Assembly (NCBI GenBank): GCA_027563935.2
Contig: CM050450.1
Span: 7,361,957 to 7,425,956, forward strand
Length of the DNA stretch: 64,000 bases
Reading direction: 5' to 3'
Source: Costus lasius
Taxonomy: Eukaryota; Streptophyta; Magnoliopsida; Zingiberales; Costaceae
Under the pieces are notes generated by a model. The model searched no databases. It was given only the letters and a program-made list of their open reading frames with translations, and was not told the DNA's origin. Positions 1-11,074 of this stretch are shown here, piece by piece; the first letter of the stretch is position 1; every line of letters begins with the position of its first letter. Both the position numbers and the translations under genes were made by a program.

Positions 1-800
1 TGCAAATCAAAACTCACGATAGCTTTGTTCATCAGTATAATTCATCGCAAGAAACACTCTGCTTTTCTGTATCTGATTCTTGGTAACTGTGTTCAGATGC
101 AGCAATCCTTTTCAAGGACAGGTAGGCGCTGGGTTTATGGTCGAGTTTACCTGGTTCAACAGAGTTGAAGTAATTTCCATGAATTAGACAGTTCGTAAAA
201 TTTCTGTTTTCATCTGATGGGCTTTGTGTGTATAATTCAATGACTAGAATGTGCATATCTTTCTATATGTATCAACTGTTAAGGGATTCTGCTTTTGTTT
301 ACACTCTTGGATGAGATGTCTACGGTGTAAGACTAAATCCAGTAGCATTCTTTTTTTTTTTGTCTGAAACTCAAGTAGGATAGATGACTTTGCCAAAGTT
401 GATCTTTAAGCCCAATCATATGTGCAAAAGTTGCTGATGCATTTGGGTTTATGTACAAAATTATACATGTTATTTTTCAAAAGATGAGGGTGCCATCAGC
501 ATTTTATGTTAAACAAATACCTAGAGTTAAGTAAGATATCCCCAATAGGCCAATGGCATCCATAATGCACCCACAACTTCTTGTTTCGGTTCTCATGGCC
601 GCCATTCAGAATCAAAAGAGGACGAGAGACACTAAATTAATGGAAATTTGTGTTTCAAGCTATTAACTCTCATATTGATCATATGGTAGGCCTGAATAGT
701 TTTTAAAAATTTTATTATGAGGGATAGATCATTACGATTGTTGCTCTTTAATGAAGAATTCCTAGTAAGCACAAGTCATCGAGAGGCCAAGGGTATTGAG
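1..800. other. Intergenic, no gene recognised
   Basis: AT-rich sequence with short open frames only. None of them resembles a protein family I know, and no splice-linked exon chain is visible. It could hold the UTR of a gene lying beyond the left edge, but nothing here proves that. Confidence 0.5.
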
Positions 801-1217
801 GCATTGTTTGGGTTGCTCCACATTTGGAGCCCTCTGAGCTGGGTTGCGGAAACAGGAGCTAAAGCTAGGTGTTGTTTGGGGGGGTATACATTGCTTGAAG
901 ATTTCTATGCACAGGCAATTCTTACCAATGCCAGCCAGTTGGAGAGGGGAGGGGGAGGTGGGAAAGAGCCTACTGCTCCTCGTTTGTGAGCATCAAGAGG
1001 CTGGTCGTCGAGGAGAGGGGAACCGCACAATCGCAAGAGACTTATGGTGGTTGTTGGATTGCTTGTCGGCTATAGATAAGAAGGGGCTCGGCAAGAGAAG
1101 CATGGGGATGAATATTTATCTACTGCTCAGTTTCCATTTGCGAAACTGTGCCCAAACACCTAGCTTCTCCTAAATTTTGCTGCCCACACAGCAGCTGAAA
1201 CACAACCCCAAACGGGC
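801..1217. mobile_element. Putative MITE with long imperfect terminal inverted repeats
   Basis: The left end (GCATTGTTTGGGTTG) and the reverse complement of the right end (GCCCGTTTGGGGTTG) match. A second inverted pair lies about 50-80 bases inside each end: agctaggtgttgtttggg at about 865-882 against the complement of cccaaacacctagct at 1152-1166. GTTTGGG-type ends are common in plant Tourist/hAT-like MITEs. TTGA flanks both sides, but a clean target duplication is not certain, so the boundaries may be off by a few bases. The overlapping open frames on the plus strand look incidental. Confidence 0.45.
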
Positions 1218-1451
1218 TTGAATCTGGTAATGGCATTCAATTAATCTTTCTTTCCTTTGTTTTGTTGTTTGTAAGTTCATTTTGCGACTACTGAGTAAAT
1301 TACCACAATTAGTATAAATTATCTCTGTACCTTTACAGTGAATGAGGGGGACTATTCAGTAGCATCTATCTATCAGTAATAGAAATAGAATGGCCACTTG
1401 TAGCAGGCCATGGAACAACAGCAGCAAAGAGCAGTAGGCAGAGAGCGAACT

Positions 1452-1481
1452 GGGGCAACAGGGCAACAGGGCAACAGGGCA
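1452..1481. repeat. 8-bp tandem repeat (gcaacagg)n
   Basis: About three and a half perfect copies of gcaacagg, roughly 300 bases upstream of the DVL gene. Nearby are a (GA)n run at about 1621-1630 and a (CAC)n run at about 1699-1713. Confidence 0.8.
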
Positions 1482-1752
1482 GTGTGAGTGTGACTAATTG
1501 TTCCATATGTAGTTAGTCTTACTCGCCTGCTACAGTTTAATAATCTATTTAGATTTCAAACAAGGCATCGAGAAGCCCGGACCCCGGATGTCTTATTTAT
1601 AACTGTCTCTAATGAATAAGAGAGAGAGAGATTTTCGAGAGGGAGAGAGTAATTTTGTATGGCTTACGAAGCAGGAGAGCGTCAGGTGGTGATTACCCAC
1701 CACCACCACCACCAATTCGCTCTTCCCTTTCACATCCATTCCCATTTCTGAT

Positions 1753-1764
1753 TATATAAAAACC
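1753..1764 (+). promoter_or_regulatory. Probable TATA box of the DVL/RTFL gene
   Basis: TATATAAAAACC lies about 135-145 bases upstream of the ATG at 1900. This fits transcription starting near 1785 with a 5' leader of about 115 bases. Confidence 0.5.
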
Positions 1765-1899
1765 CTTCGCCACTCCGCTCACTCTGCCTCAGCAGCTCCA
1801 TCCTGGTCTTCCTCCTCGGTAATTGCTCCCCCACTTCACTGCACAGAGAGTGGAGCTCAATCGATCCAAGATCCGGTGGAGCGGAGGAAGCCATTACCC

Positions 1900-2193
1900 A
1901 TGGAGGTGTGCGAGCAGGATAAGCGGAAGCTCTCAAAGAAGGAGAGCCGGAGCAGGCGATCCACGGCGGAGGGAACGGCTGCGGCGGCGTCAGCGGCTGG
2001 GCCGTCATTCCTGAAATCGTCGGCGAGCACGAGGGAAGGCCGGAGGACGGCGGCATCGACGCCGCCGGCGCCGGAGACGATGCCGAGGTCCTTCTCCAGC
2101 CGCTGCTCCTCCCTCGTGAAGGAGCAGCGTGCGAGGTTCTACATCGTGCGGCGCTGCGTCACCATGCTCGCCTGCTGGCGTGACTATCCGTGA
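1900..2193 (+). CDS. DVL/ROTUNDIFOLIA-like (RTFL) small peptide
   Basis: A single-exon gene for a 97-residue basic protein. The C-terminal third carries the DVL/RTF domain: SFSSRCSSLVKEQRARFYIV followed by RRCVTMLACWRDYP. The family core (RCS-x-LVKEQRARFYI-x-RRC-x-TML-x-CW) is intact. The N-terminal two thirds are low-complexity and rich in Lys, Arg, Ser and Ala, as is usual for longer RTFL members. DVL/RTFL peptides are plant-specific, associate with the plasma membrane, and limit polar cell proliferation and organ elongation when overexpressed. The ATG at 1900 is the first ATG of the frame; the open frame extends a little upstream only through a GTG. A TATA box and leader lie upstream. The gene stands alone, with no exon detectable downstream. 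Confidence 0.9.
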   Translation: MEVCEQDKRKLSKKESRSRRSTAEGTAAAASAAGPSFLKSSASTREGRRTAASTPPAPETMPRSFSSRCSSLVKEQRARFYIVRRCVTMLACWRDYP

Positions 2194-4390
2194 CACACAA
2201 AGCCACTGAAAAAGGATTGAAATGTATAACTAAATGTGCTCTCTTTCTTTTTTTTCTTCTCTACAAAGCTTATATAATTATACTCCCTGTTTCCTTTTCA
2301 GATCTTTTCTAGTATTTTGAAGGGGAATTTGGTGTGTTAGGGGATCTACATATCTATGTATCAGCTGCTGCAAGTTCATTAGTCAAACTGGAAATTAGTC
2401 GAGCGATACTGTTCTCAGAACCGCCATCGATCCATCACTCCAACTTGTCATCGATCAGTCCAGTTCTCTCTCCTTGTTTTGCTTCCATTTGGTCGGATCA
2501 TGGATCTGCTGACAGCGCTCGTGCATTATGATTCGATGTGCTCAGCAATGAAGAATGGCGGATGGCCTGATGGTGGTGGCATCGGCTGAGCTGACACAGT
2601 GAGACGAAGAATTAATTGTTTGTTTTATGCTACTCTCGATGATGCATGCATTCAATGATCTTGCGTCACTTGAACGTAAGAGGGTACATATAGCGAAAAA
2701 ATTTTAGGGATAGGATTGAATTGCATATTTTAATTTTTCCTAAAATTTCAGCAGAGGATCTTTCTAAAAATTCTACTTTCTATATAGAGTGCAAGGTAAT
2801 GCTAAATAGGGGGAAGATATAGGCACGGCAGGTAGGCTGCATACTGTGGGAACAGGGCAGGATTTAGGAATCAAACAACGTGAGAAGGGGCCGCCATTGC
2901 TGGGAAAGACACGGCATGTCGGCCCCCTCGCTCTCTCGCCAGCCCCCGTTGACCGCTGCTTCTTGTTGTATGGACACTAATTTTCGTTTACTTGCTATAG
3001 ATAATGAGAATAATGTCTAAATGAATCGATATATCAAATCAATATCTCCTGAAAAGATCAACGCCATAGTTTTTATTAGATCTAATATTCATGGTTCAAT
3101 CGTCAAGAAATTGAATAAAATATTTTGAAATTAAGCACTTCTTTCAAAGTGTTCTTGTTTAATATGCAAAGGAAGGCATATATGCAAGGCGTATGAATCA
3201 TGTGAATGTGAGCGTCTTAATTATAATGGTCGAAATGTTTAGTAGGAAAAAAAAAAGTTGAAAGAACAAAAAAAATAGATTTGTATTCTTTTTGTGTTTA
3301 TTTAGAAGGAAATAAAATTAGAAAGATTGATAAACATATCTTATTTTTTTATTTTTACGTTAACAATAATGATGAGAGGCGACGGTGAAAAGGTGACGAC
3401 GAGAGGTGAGAGGCGATGATGACGGCGACGATAATAACAGTGAAGAAGGTTGCAAAAGAAGCATGAGAAGAAGAGCAGACATAAAAAAAGAAAAGAGTGA
3501 ACATAGGCACTAGAAGGACAAATCTAGCTTTTTTCACCTTAGGTGAAAAATAAATTAAACTATTTTCTCTCTTATTTTTTGTCTAGTCCTACTAAACGTA
3601 ATTTTTTTTTATCTATTTTTTCCTCCTTTCCTTTCTACTAAACACATTGTATATGTATAACAAATTAGTAAATATTGAGATTTTGAACCAAATGGTAGAT
3701 CAAAAGCACAAGTGAGAATGATGCTAGACTCAAATCTATACATTCTAAAGAAATATTTTTAAAATCAGATTGGATATGAACCGAATTATCTGATCAATCA
3801 ATTCAATTCATTTTATTCAAGAGTCAGGGCTCGGCTTCAGATCTTATCCAGTTTAAGGCCAAACATTGAATTCATCAACAACCGATGCAATCCAATTTAA
3901 AAATCCAAATAAATGGATGAAATCCGACCAAGCCATGTGCAAATAGATGGAACCCAACTCGATCGGCATGAGTCCAATTCAGACTTTGAAACATATATTA
4001 TGTGGTTAAATCAATTGAAACGTCTTATCAAAAATTATAGCTAAAATGATTCAGATCACCGCTTCTATTTTTTTTTTTTTTTTTTAAATAATGTTCCCAT
4101 TTAAATAACTATTAATCTTGACACAATGGGCCAACTCATTATCCGGTGCTACCTAAGATGAGTTAACTAGGTGAATTCTTTTACTATCCGATGTGGGACT
4201 TATGTGTTTGGGAATGATCATAGTATTGAGAAGATCACACAATTGGCTAAGCTTAGCAAATCATTAGTTGACGCTTTAGCCTCAGGTGACTAGCAATTGG
4301 CTAAGCTTCCCTCCTTCGGTGATTGGCAAGCGATATTTTATGCAAAGATGACATTGTCACGTCGATCAAGGAGGTTGTGATGTTAGTGCG

Positions 4391-4634
4391 CAATGCCTAA
4401 AATGTTTCAGAGATTAAGATCATTTGATTGTTCATCTTGCTTGTTTTGACGTCGATGACGAGTGATGATGGCCGGTGGCAAGACATTGTCATATGCTGAA
4501 GCTGACGATATACAATGCCTAAAATGTTTCAGAGATTAAGATCATTTGATTGTTCATCTTGCTTGTTTTGACGTCGATGACGAGTGATGATGGCCGGTGG
4601 CAAGACATTGTCATATGCTGAAGCTGACGATATA
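4391..4634. repeat. 122-bp tandem duplication
   Basis: Two adjacent, nearly identical 122-base copies, each starting at caatgcctaaaatgtttcag. The second begins at 4513. The near-identity suggests a recent duplication. No coding potential. Confidence 0.9.
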
Positions 4635-4938
4635 TATATTCAGGTTCTCAATTATGTGGGTTGTGGGTATATAATAAACTATCACATAATAGGGGTGAAG
4701 TGACACAAGTTGAGTTCAGATATGAGTATAATAAAATTAGCGAATAAGCTAAGGCTAGCAATTTGGCCTGTCCGAGTAGGGTACACAACCCGTCCCCTTT
4801 ACATTGACTTCGAATACTCGATCCGATCTGTTTACGCCAGGTTCAGTTCAGATATCCGTTTACCTAAATGGGTAGAGTTTGAGTTTATGAATCGAGTTCA
4901 GATTTAGGGATAGAGGTACTTGGTACTCGATACCTAAT

Positions 4939-4961
4939 TATATATATATATATATATATAT
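4939..4961. repeat. (TA)n microsatellite
   Basis: About 11 TA units next to a GTACTCGATACC-type AT-rich dispersed repeat. Confidence 0.85.
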
Positions 4962-5586
4962 TATTTTTTTAATTTTTTAAATTATATTTTATAAAATATA
5001 AATAATAAATACTTTATATTTTTTAATATCCAACTTAGGTTCAAGTTATATAATAGAGTTTATCATTTTAGTCGGGTCAAGTTTAGGGTGACAATGTTGG
5101 TATTCGAAAATAGAATGGGAGGAAAAAATCATAAAATTTTTAGATGATCATTCACTACATGCATATGGTGAACCACATGGCAACGGTGGCAGCTTGAGGG
5201 GAATAGCACTTTGACTGGCGGTGGTCGGAGAAAGAGAGAGAAAGAGAAGAGAGAGTATGTGTGGAAAAGAGGAGAATGAGCCCTCTTAGTTTTAGTGCGG
5301 GAGGGAGTGGAGGCGTGTAGTAAATAAGGCTATATTTCCTTGAAGGGAAAATACGAGGGGACGGATGGATTCGTTTATTTTCTATGATTTCCTTGAACGG
5401 ATGGAGTTGGACGGAGGGAAAAGAGGGCAGCTACAGTACCCATTTTTGTTTTCCGCCCGAATCGGGCGGAAACCAAATCCATCACTCTCCCTCGCCTGTT
5501 CGTGACGCCCGCTCGCCGTCGATGCCATCTTGCACTTGCCGACGGCCGACGTATGTTCATCGACGGCTATCCTGCACTCGACCTCG

Positions 5587-5650
5587 CCTGCCCTCGACGA
5601 CCTCGTCGCCCTTGCCTGCCCTCGACGACCTCGCCGCCCTTTCCTGCCCT
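5587..5650. repeat. 28-bp GC-rich tandem repeat
   Basis: cctgccctcgacgacctcg is repeated at 5587 and 5615, and a third partial copy begins at 5643. It sits inside a GC-rich island (about 5480-5780) set in AT-rich surroundings, so it may be part of a transposable element. Confidence 0.7.
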
Positions 5651-6773
5651 CGCCCACCCTCGACAAAGGTTGAGCCTCGCTTGCCGCTGGAGCCATCTGC
5701 CGCCACCGGAGACCCCTGCCCTCGACTACCGACCCCTGCCGCCGCACACCCTGCTCTCGACACGTGACTCCCTCTCCTTCCTTAGGGATTTACTCTTCCT
5801 CCCTTGCTAATTTTCCTCTCCTTTTACATCCGTTGAAGGAAACATAGGGTAAATGAGAGAGAGTGAAAGAAGAAAGAAGAAGAGAGAGAGAGAAAGAGCC
5901 ACCACAGCTTAGTGGTATGAAGTGTGAGTAAGAAGGAGGGATTACAAGAATGGGAGAGGCAAGAGGCGAAGGTGCGCGGGGCGGCCTTGCGGAGGAGGAG
6001 GCAGAGCGGACGTGACCGGGGACGTGATGAGGGTGAGAGATAAGGTGAGAAAAGTGTATTGGGAGAGAGGACATGACACGTGAGGGACGGATTTTGCTTT
6101 TTCGTCTAAATCGGAGGGATCCATTTCAAGGGAAAATCAGTCCATATTTTTTTTTTCTTTTACTTAAACAAAGGAAAAAGTATTTTTTTTTTCTTTTTTT
6201 TCCAGAAATCTCTTATCTGAAACAGGTTGTAAGAGAAGAGTAGAGAGGATGAAGGAAGAGGTTGAAAATGTATTATAGAAGATTAAAGGACCAAAAACGT
6301 CTATTGAGATTTACAAAATATATATTAATTTTACTCTCATATACTTCGATCCGCCGCTAATTACATTATAAAAATTAATCTAAAGAACCCTGGATATGAT
6401 TGGAATACTGTGATGGACCCAAAAGACGCTGAAATCCAAACCTAAAAAGTAAAGGTACTAATGTATGAAAAGTACGCAGAGAGCGTATGCTTCTTCTCGC
6501 ATAATTCAGGTCACATCTTGCTTCCACATGCAAGATTCTTCCGGATCTAAAACTTTTAAAACAGAGATTTTTAAGGTTCCTTAAATCTTAATTTTATTAA
6601 CTTTAATATTAAAATCTTTTTTTAATACCATTTTTAGAAAATCTTTATTAACTTTAATTTTATTACAACAGCCCTAATTAAAATGGTAGGCTCCACAAGA
6701 CATCCCATCGTTTACAATTTAATTTGAACCGTTGCGGCGGATATAATTAAAAATGCTTGGCCTGATCAGTCAG

Positions 6774-7385
6774 CACGTGCTTAACTGGAGCCGTACTTTC
6801 AGTTCTTTAGTTAATCCAGTCAGCACGTGCTTAATGTTAAGTTATATATTTAATATTATTTTTATTTTATTAGAATGTTATCTCAAGCGATCTAAAAATA
6901 TATTAAAACCTTTAAATATAAATTAAATTATGTTAAACATGGTGATAATTGCGTGTGCACCAGTCATTTTTATCCCCGCGCACTGATTGAATAGACGCGC
7001 CAGATCCCATCGGAGAGGGACACGTGGAGCGATCACACGTGGGGGATGGCTCCAAAGAGATGGCTATTACGATCACCTGTTAACTTTACCCCGATCGATC
7101 AATCATGCGATTCTCGCTCGGAAGCCGGCGATAGGTTCCCATGAACAGGCCACAGCTCGATTGGACCAACCGGGTTCTGACGCGTTGTAAGTTTTTTGGG
7201 CTTAATCAATAGCAGCCCGAGTTCGACTCGAGTGCGTTAGATGGTGGATAGCCACGTGACGTGATGTGCGCGGTGAAGACTGGCGTGGTGTCACGTGGAC
7301 AGCCTCGCTGCTGCGGCCACGGAATCCCGAAGCGGGGGATGGCTGCACCAGGCATCTTCACGTGTGGAGGGTCCCGTCACACGTG
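6774..7385. promoter_or_regulatory. Cluster of eight CACGTG (G-box/ABRE) motifs
   Basis: Perfect CACGTG palindromes start at 6774, 6824, 7021, 7036, 7253, 7292, 7359 and 7380. The first two lie in a repeated 16-base context (cagtcagcacgtgctt). Several have the ABRE form ACGTGG or ACGTGT. CACGTG is bound by bZIP (ABF/AREB) and bHLH factors. The next gene downstream, 0.8-1.4 kb away, is an LTI65/RD29-like gene, a family whose Arabidopsis members are ABA-induced through ABREs. A distal promoter or enhancer role is inferred. Confidence 0.6.
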
Positions 7386-8174
7386 GTCAGCCATGACTTG
7401 ATCAATAGGTGGGTCCCGGCGTGCTGTCACTTCTCTCCCTCCTCTCTGCCACGCTCGAAAAAAAAACCAAGCCAACATGAATTCAGTACAGAGCGTGTTA
7501 GTCGATTGACGCAGAAGTTAGTGATGTTAATGATGATTTGATGCGAAGAGTTATTATTATAGCCAATCCAAACAATGAATCTAGAACAAAAATGTAAATT
7601 AAAAAAGGTCAAGAAGAAGTCAGAGGTTGACTTTACGTAAAAATAAATGGCAACTAAAGAACCCTAAAAGTAATACTCAGGAGGAACAATTTTCTTTTTG
7701 TTGCCAAAATAGATATATGTATAATAAGGATTAATTAAAGACAAATCAAGTGTTGGATGCTCTTCATTTAATCGTCCATTGCCCGCATGCACAGACGACG
7801 GAGCACACGCTGACCACCCGGCAAGGGGCGGTCAACAGGACCCATTTCTTCGCCACCGTCAAAAACTCTCTGCAAACTTGGTAAACGTTCATTGCAAATG
7901 CTAAGCAATGAATGAATCCCTTGATGGAGCAGTTCATGAGGCCTTCTCTTTTAAAACACAATAAGTTTTGAGAACTAATGATCAGATACTTCATCCGGCA
8001 TCGTACGTGATCCTGCTGTGAGTTTGACTTTTGTAAGCTGGTCAAGTTAATCGTTATTAAATTTTTCAGTACGTTGTGCTCGCGGATTCTCGAGTTGGCA
8101 AAAGCATTTTGACATATTTTTAACACGGATGTGTTTGTCCTCCTCTCTACTTTTTCATTTGGTGAATTTACAGC

Positions 8175-8937
8175 ATGGAAGAACGCTTCCCGATTCCCCA
8201 ATTCCACGATGACGACAGTGACTACCCTGGGAAGAGGTCAACGCTGGCAAAGTTGAAGGAGAAGGCGAAGAAGTGGAGGCATACGCTGACCAAGATAAGG
8301 AGCAGACGAGAAGTCAACGGCGGCACGCCTCCCTGGGAAGTCAGCTTGGAGGAAGGGGACGGTGAAGTTCGCCACCATGCACAACCAAGTAAAGCTAATT
8401 AATTAACTACGCATGCATAATCTCTTCTTTCACCCAATTCTGCTGCTTTATCCATGTAATCAAGAGTACGCGTCAGAGAAGGGACACCGCGCTTCCAGTA
8501 AGCGTTTATCTTCCTGGAAAAAGTCAACGATGCGTCAGCTCAGTTCTACCGCAACAATGGAGTCAGAGATGAAGCTATACAGCGACGCCATCAAGGTAGT
8601 TCCCGCGCCAGAAGCTACTGCCGCGACTAATGACAGGAAGCTGGCTCGAACAGCGACGTTTGCGGCGGCCTACGCCGGGGTCTCGGGGGCGACCCGATCA
8701 GCCGCTCCCAAGATCCCGGAACATAGGCCGGGTTGCGAGTTTTCCGCGGCGTGGCATGTTTGGGACGCGGGTTTGTCGGTGAAGGAGTACTTGTGGCAGA
8801 AGCTGGAGCCGGGAGAGGCAGACAGAGCGCTGTGCGAGGTGATCACCGAGGCTGTGAACCCAAAATATCCCACTAGATTTGCCAGTGTTGCAGCCAACAC
8901 GAAGGAACAGTGCCTGTTTCCATGGCCTAAGATCTAG
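8175..8937 (+). CDS. LTI65/RD29-like low-temperature/ABA-induced protein
   Basis: Two exons, 8175-8388 and 8465-8937, joined in phase 1 across a 76-base GT-AG intron, encode 228 residues. The N-terminus is acidic (HDDDSD) and followed by a Lys-rich stretch, KLKEKAKKWRHTLTKI, matching the KKxKxKAKKxKxxLxKH segment of LTI65/LTI78 (RD29) proteins. Near the C-terminus GLSVKEYLWQKLEPGEADRA and LCEVITEAV match the family repeat GVSVKDYLxEKLxPGEEDKALSEVI. The protein is much shorter than Arabidopsis RD29B (about 620 residues) and has a single copy of that repeat. Members are hydrophilic and accumulate under drought, cold and ABA; their biochemical role is unknown. An in-frame stop at 8163 precedes the ATG, but ttacag just upstream could be a splice acceptor, so a further 5' exon is possible. 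Confidence 0.75.
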
Positions 8938-9309
8938 TGAAAGAGATTCGCAGCACGTATAACTTTAGCCATGCAAGGTGAGGACCGATTTACTGTAATA
9001 CAGGAGAAGTTGAAGTTAGTGCAGGGAAGCTTCTGAGTCATCATGCAAACCAACAGTACCAGCAGGAGGTGCAGCTCTTCAGAACTGAGCAATGCATACG
9101 TTATTGCCTCCTTAATCACTTATTTTTTGGTCTTAGAGGTTGATATGAATAATTTTGATATTAATTATTTTTGTAAAAAAATATCGTTTGTTCATACTTT
9201 TTCCCTAAAAATTTTAAAGAAACCATATTGAATCATACGAAGGGCGACGTTTGGGTCAAAATTTTAAAGAAAACCATGTTAAAAATTGTCGTTTGTTCAT
9301 ACTCTCTTC

Positions 9310-9675
9310 ATACGGTTTAATCCCAATCGAATCGATTTTAAATTGAACCAAAAAATAAAAAAATTTCAAATCAAAACTACATCGAACTTTTTATAAACCG
9401 AACCAAACCTGAAGCGAAATATCGATTCGGTTTTAGTTCAATTTAGGTTACACTGTACTTATATATATTAATTTTTATTAAAAATATTAATATTATATAT
9501 TTATATAAAATATTAATATTATATTAAAATTTTAATTTTTTTGTTTCAATCTAAAAATTTTAAGTTGAACTAAAAATCAAACCAAATCAAACTGAATTTG
9601 ACTTGAAAACAAACCAAACTAAAAATTTTAGTTCGATCCAATTTGGTTGAACCAAAGTTTAGATACCTCTACGGT
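9310..9675. repeat. Dispersed AT-rich repeat with CGGTTT/AACCGAACC-rich flanks (copy 1)
   Basis: The ends are rich in aaccgaacc and gattcggttt words around a core of almost pure A/T (about 9460-9540). Three similar arrangements occur at about 10490-11070, 42560-42980 and 48410-48830, and together they look like one dispersed family. This copy is the most diverged (aaccaaacc variants). Confidence 0.5.
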
Positions 9676-9933
9676 AGCCCCGGCCCCTGGCCAAGTTTTT
9701 AGCTGATGGGTCTGCTTTCCTTGCTTGGGCTCATGGAATAGGATTTCCTTCCTTTCCCAGCTTGGGATAATGGGCCAGAAATCACCCTCTAAATTTCTGA
9801 TCCAGATAAATTGGGCTAAGATTCAAAAGCCCGTCGATTCATATAGCTGGGCCTCTCAAATAAGGAGAAGCCCAACAATTGGACTGAGCTGGCCCATAGG
9901 GGATAACACTACTCTATAATTATTGTTCTTTAT

Positions 9934-9975
<42 letters not shown>
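9934..9975. repeat. (ATA)n microsatellite
   Basis: About 14 uninterrupted AAT/ATA units. Confidence 0.9.
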
Positions 9976-10489
9976 TTCATCAACCCAAGATTATTTAAGC
10001 ACGTGGGTGGAAAAAAGTATGCCGTGGCATGTTCATTTCTCGAGGACACGTAATTGTACTTGTCGACTTGTGCTTCGGAATATCCGCAATTTGGGCAACT
10101 AGGTGATTATAAATATAAATACATACAATAAGCCGGTGCCGCAACTGCGCACGTGCTTATTTCTTCCGGGCCCCACGTTAGAGAGCCCATTCGGCGACAC
10201 CCACGTCTCAAGGGTCTGAAAAGTGTGACTACATTCAAGTAAGTACGCGAGTGAAAGCGTATACTACTTTTTATTCAGTCAAATAGACTACTTCCATGTA
10301 CGAAAGTTAGACTGGCAGCAAAAGTCAAACGATACATTACTTTAGTTATACTGAGTTTAGGATACAAGAGATTTACCCATTCCTAGATCTCGAAGAAGTC
10401 AACAACAGCAGCCTGCGTGGCTTTTCGCTTCCTTATTTGATTGGAATTCTGCTGTTCAATTGGCTTGCCCTCCTTCACACCCAACGCAT

Positions 10490-11070
10490 GGTCGATTAAC
10501 TGAACCGTTGATCATAGTCAACCGGTTAACCGAATCGAATGAAAAGAAAAAACCACGAACCGTTCTCGAACCGTTCGACCGGCTAACCGGTCAAACGGTT
10601 AACCGATTCGGTTAACCACGCGATTATAATTTATTTATTAAAATTTATTTTAAAAAATTAACTTTGACTATTAAATATTATTATTTAATAATTAAATATT
10701 TTTAAAAAATTTATTTTACTTATTAAATATTATTATATGATAATTATATATGTAAAATAATTAATTTTTAAGTTGTAGTAAATGGATTTCGAACTCATGA
10801 CCTACTAACTCGCAAAATAACCTTCAACCATTGCACTAGATAAACAATCTAAATATAATTTTGAGATATACATATATATATCGGTCGGTTCGATTAATCG
10901 GTCAAAATTTTTTTTCCGAACCGTAACCGAATCGAACCGAACCATTATACTCAAAAAACCGATCGTGAATTGAACCGATCAATTCGGTTAACCGCCCGTT
11001 CAATTCGATTCGATCAATTTTTCGATTCAGTTTGATTTTTTTTAGTTTTTTGAACAACCCTACCCAACGG
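10490..11070. repeat. Dispersed CGGTTAACCG-rich repeat (copy 2)
   Basis: Blocks of aaccggttaaccgaatcgaa at 10518-10620 and 10880-11040 flank an AT-rich core with a non-repetitive insert near 10770-10850. The right end, gaacaacccta, resembles the right end of the copy at 48410-48830 (cacaaccctag). No coding potential. Confidence 0.55.
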
Positions 11071-11074
11071 TTCC

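Larger units (their letters stand above)
2200..6760. other. Intergenic, repeat-rich, no gene recognised
   Basis: AT-rich spacer with simple-sequence runs, a 122-bp tandem duplication and a GC-rich low-complexity island (about 5480-5780). Open frames in the island run on several strands and frames at once and resemble no family. Short oligopurine and poly-T runs abound. I see no exon chain. Confidence 0.5.

Noticed and set aside
717..1173. Two plus-strand open frames of 90-109 codons
   Set aside because: They overlap the putative MITE, in different frames, and show no known motif.
5382..5810. Pro/Arg-rich open frames on both strands
   Set aside because: Low-complexity GC island with a 28-bp tandem repeat; no family match and no splice context.
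6987..7541. Two short plus-strand frames within the CACGTG cluster, as a possible gene
   Set aside because: No recognisable protein, no exon chain. The region is better explained as regulatory or spacer DNA.
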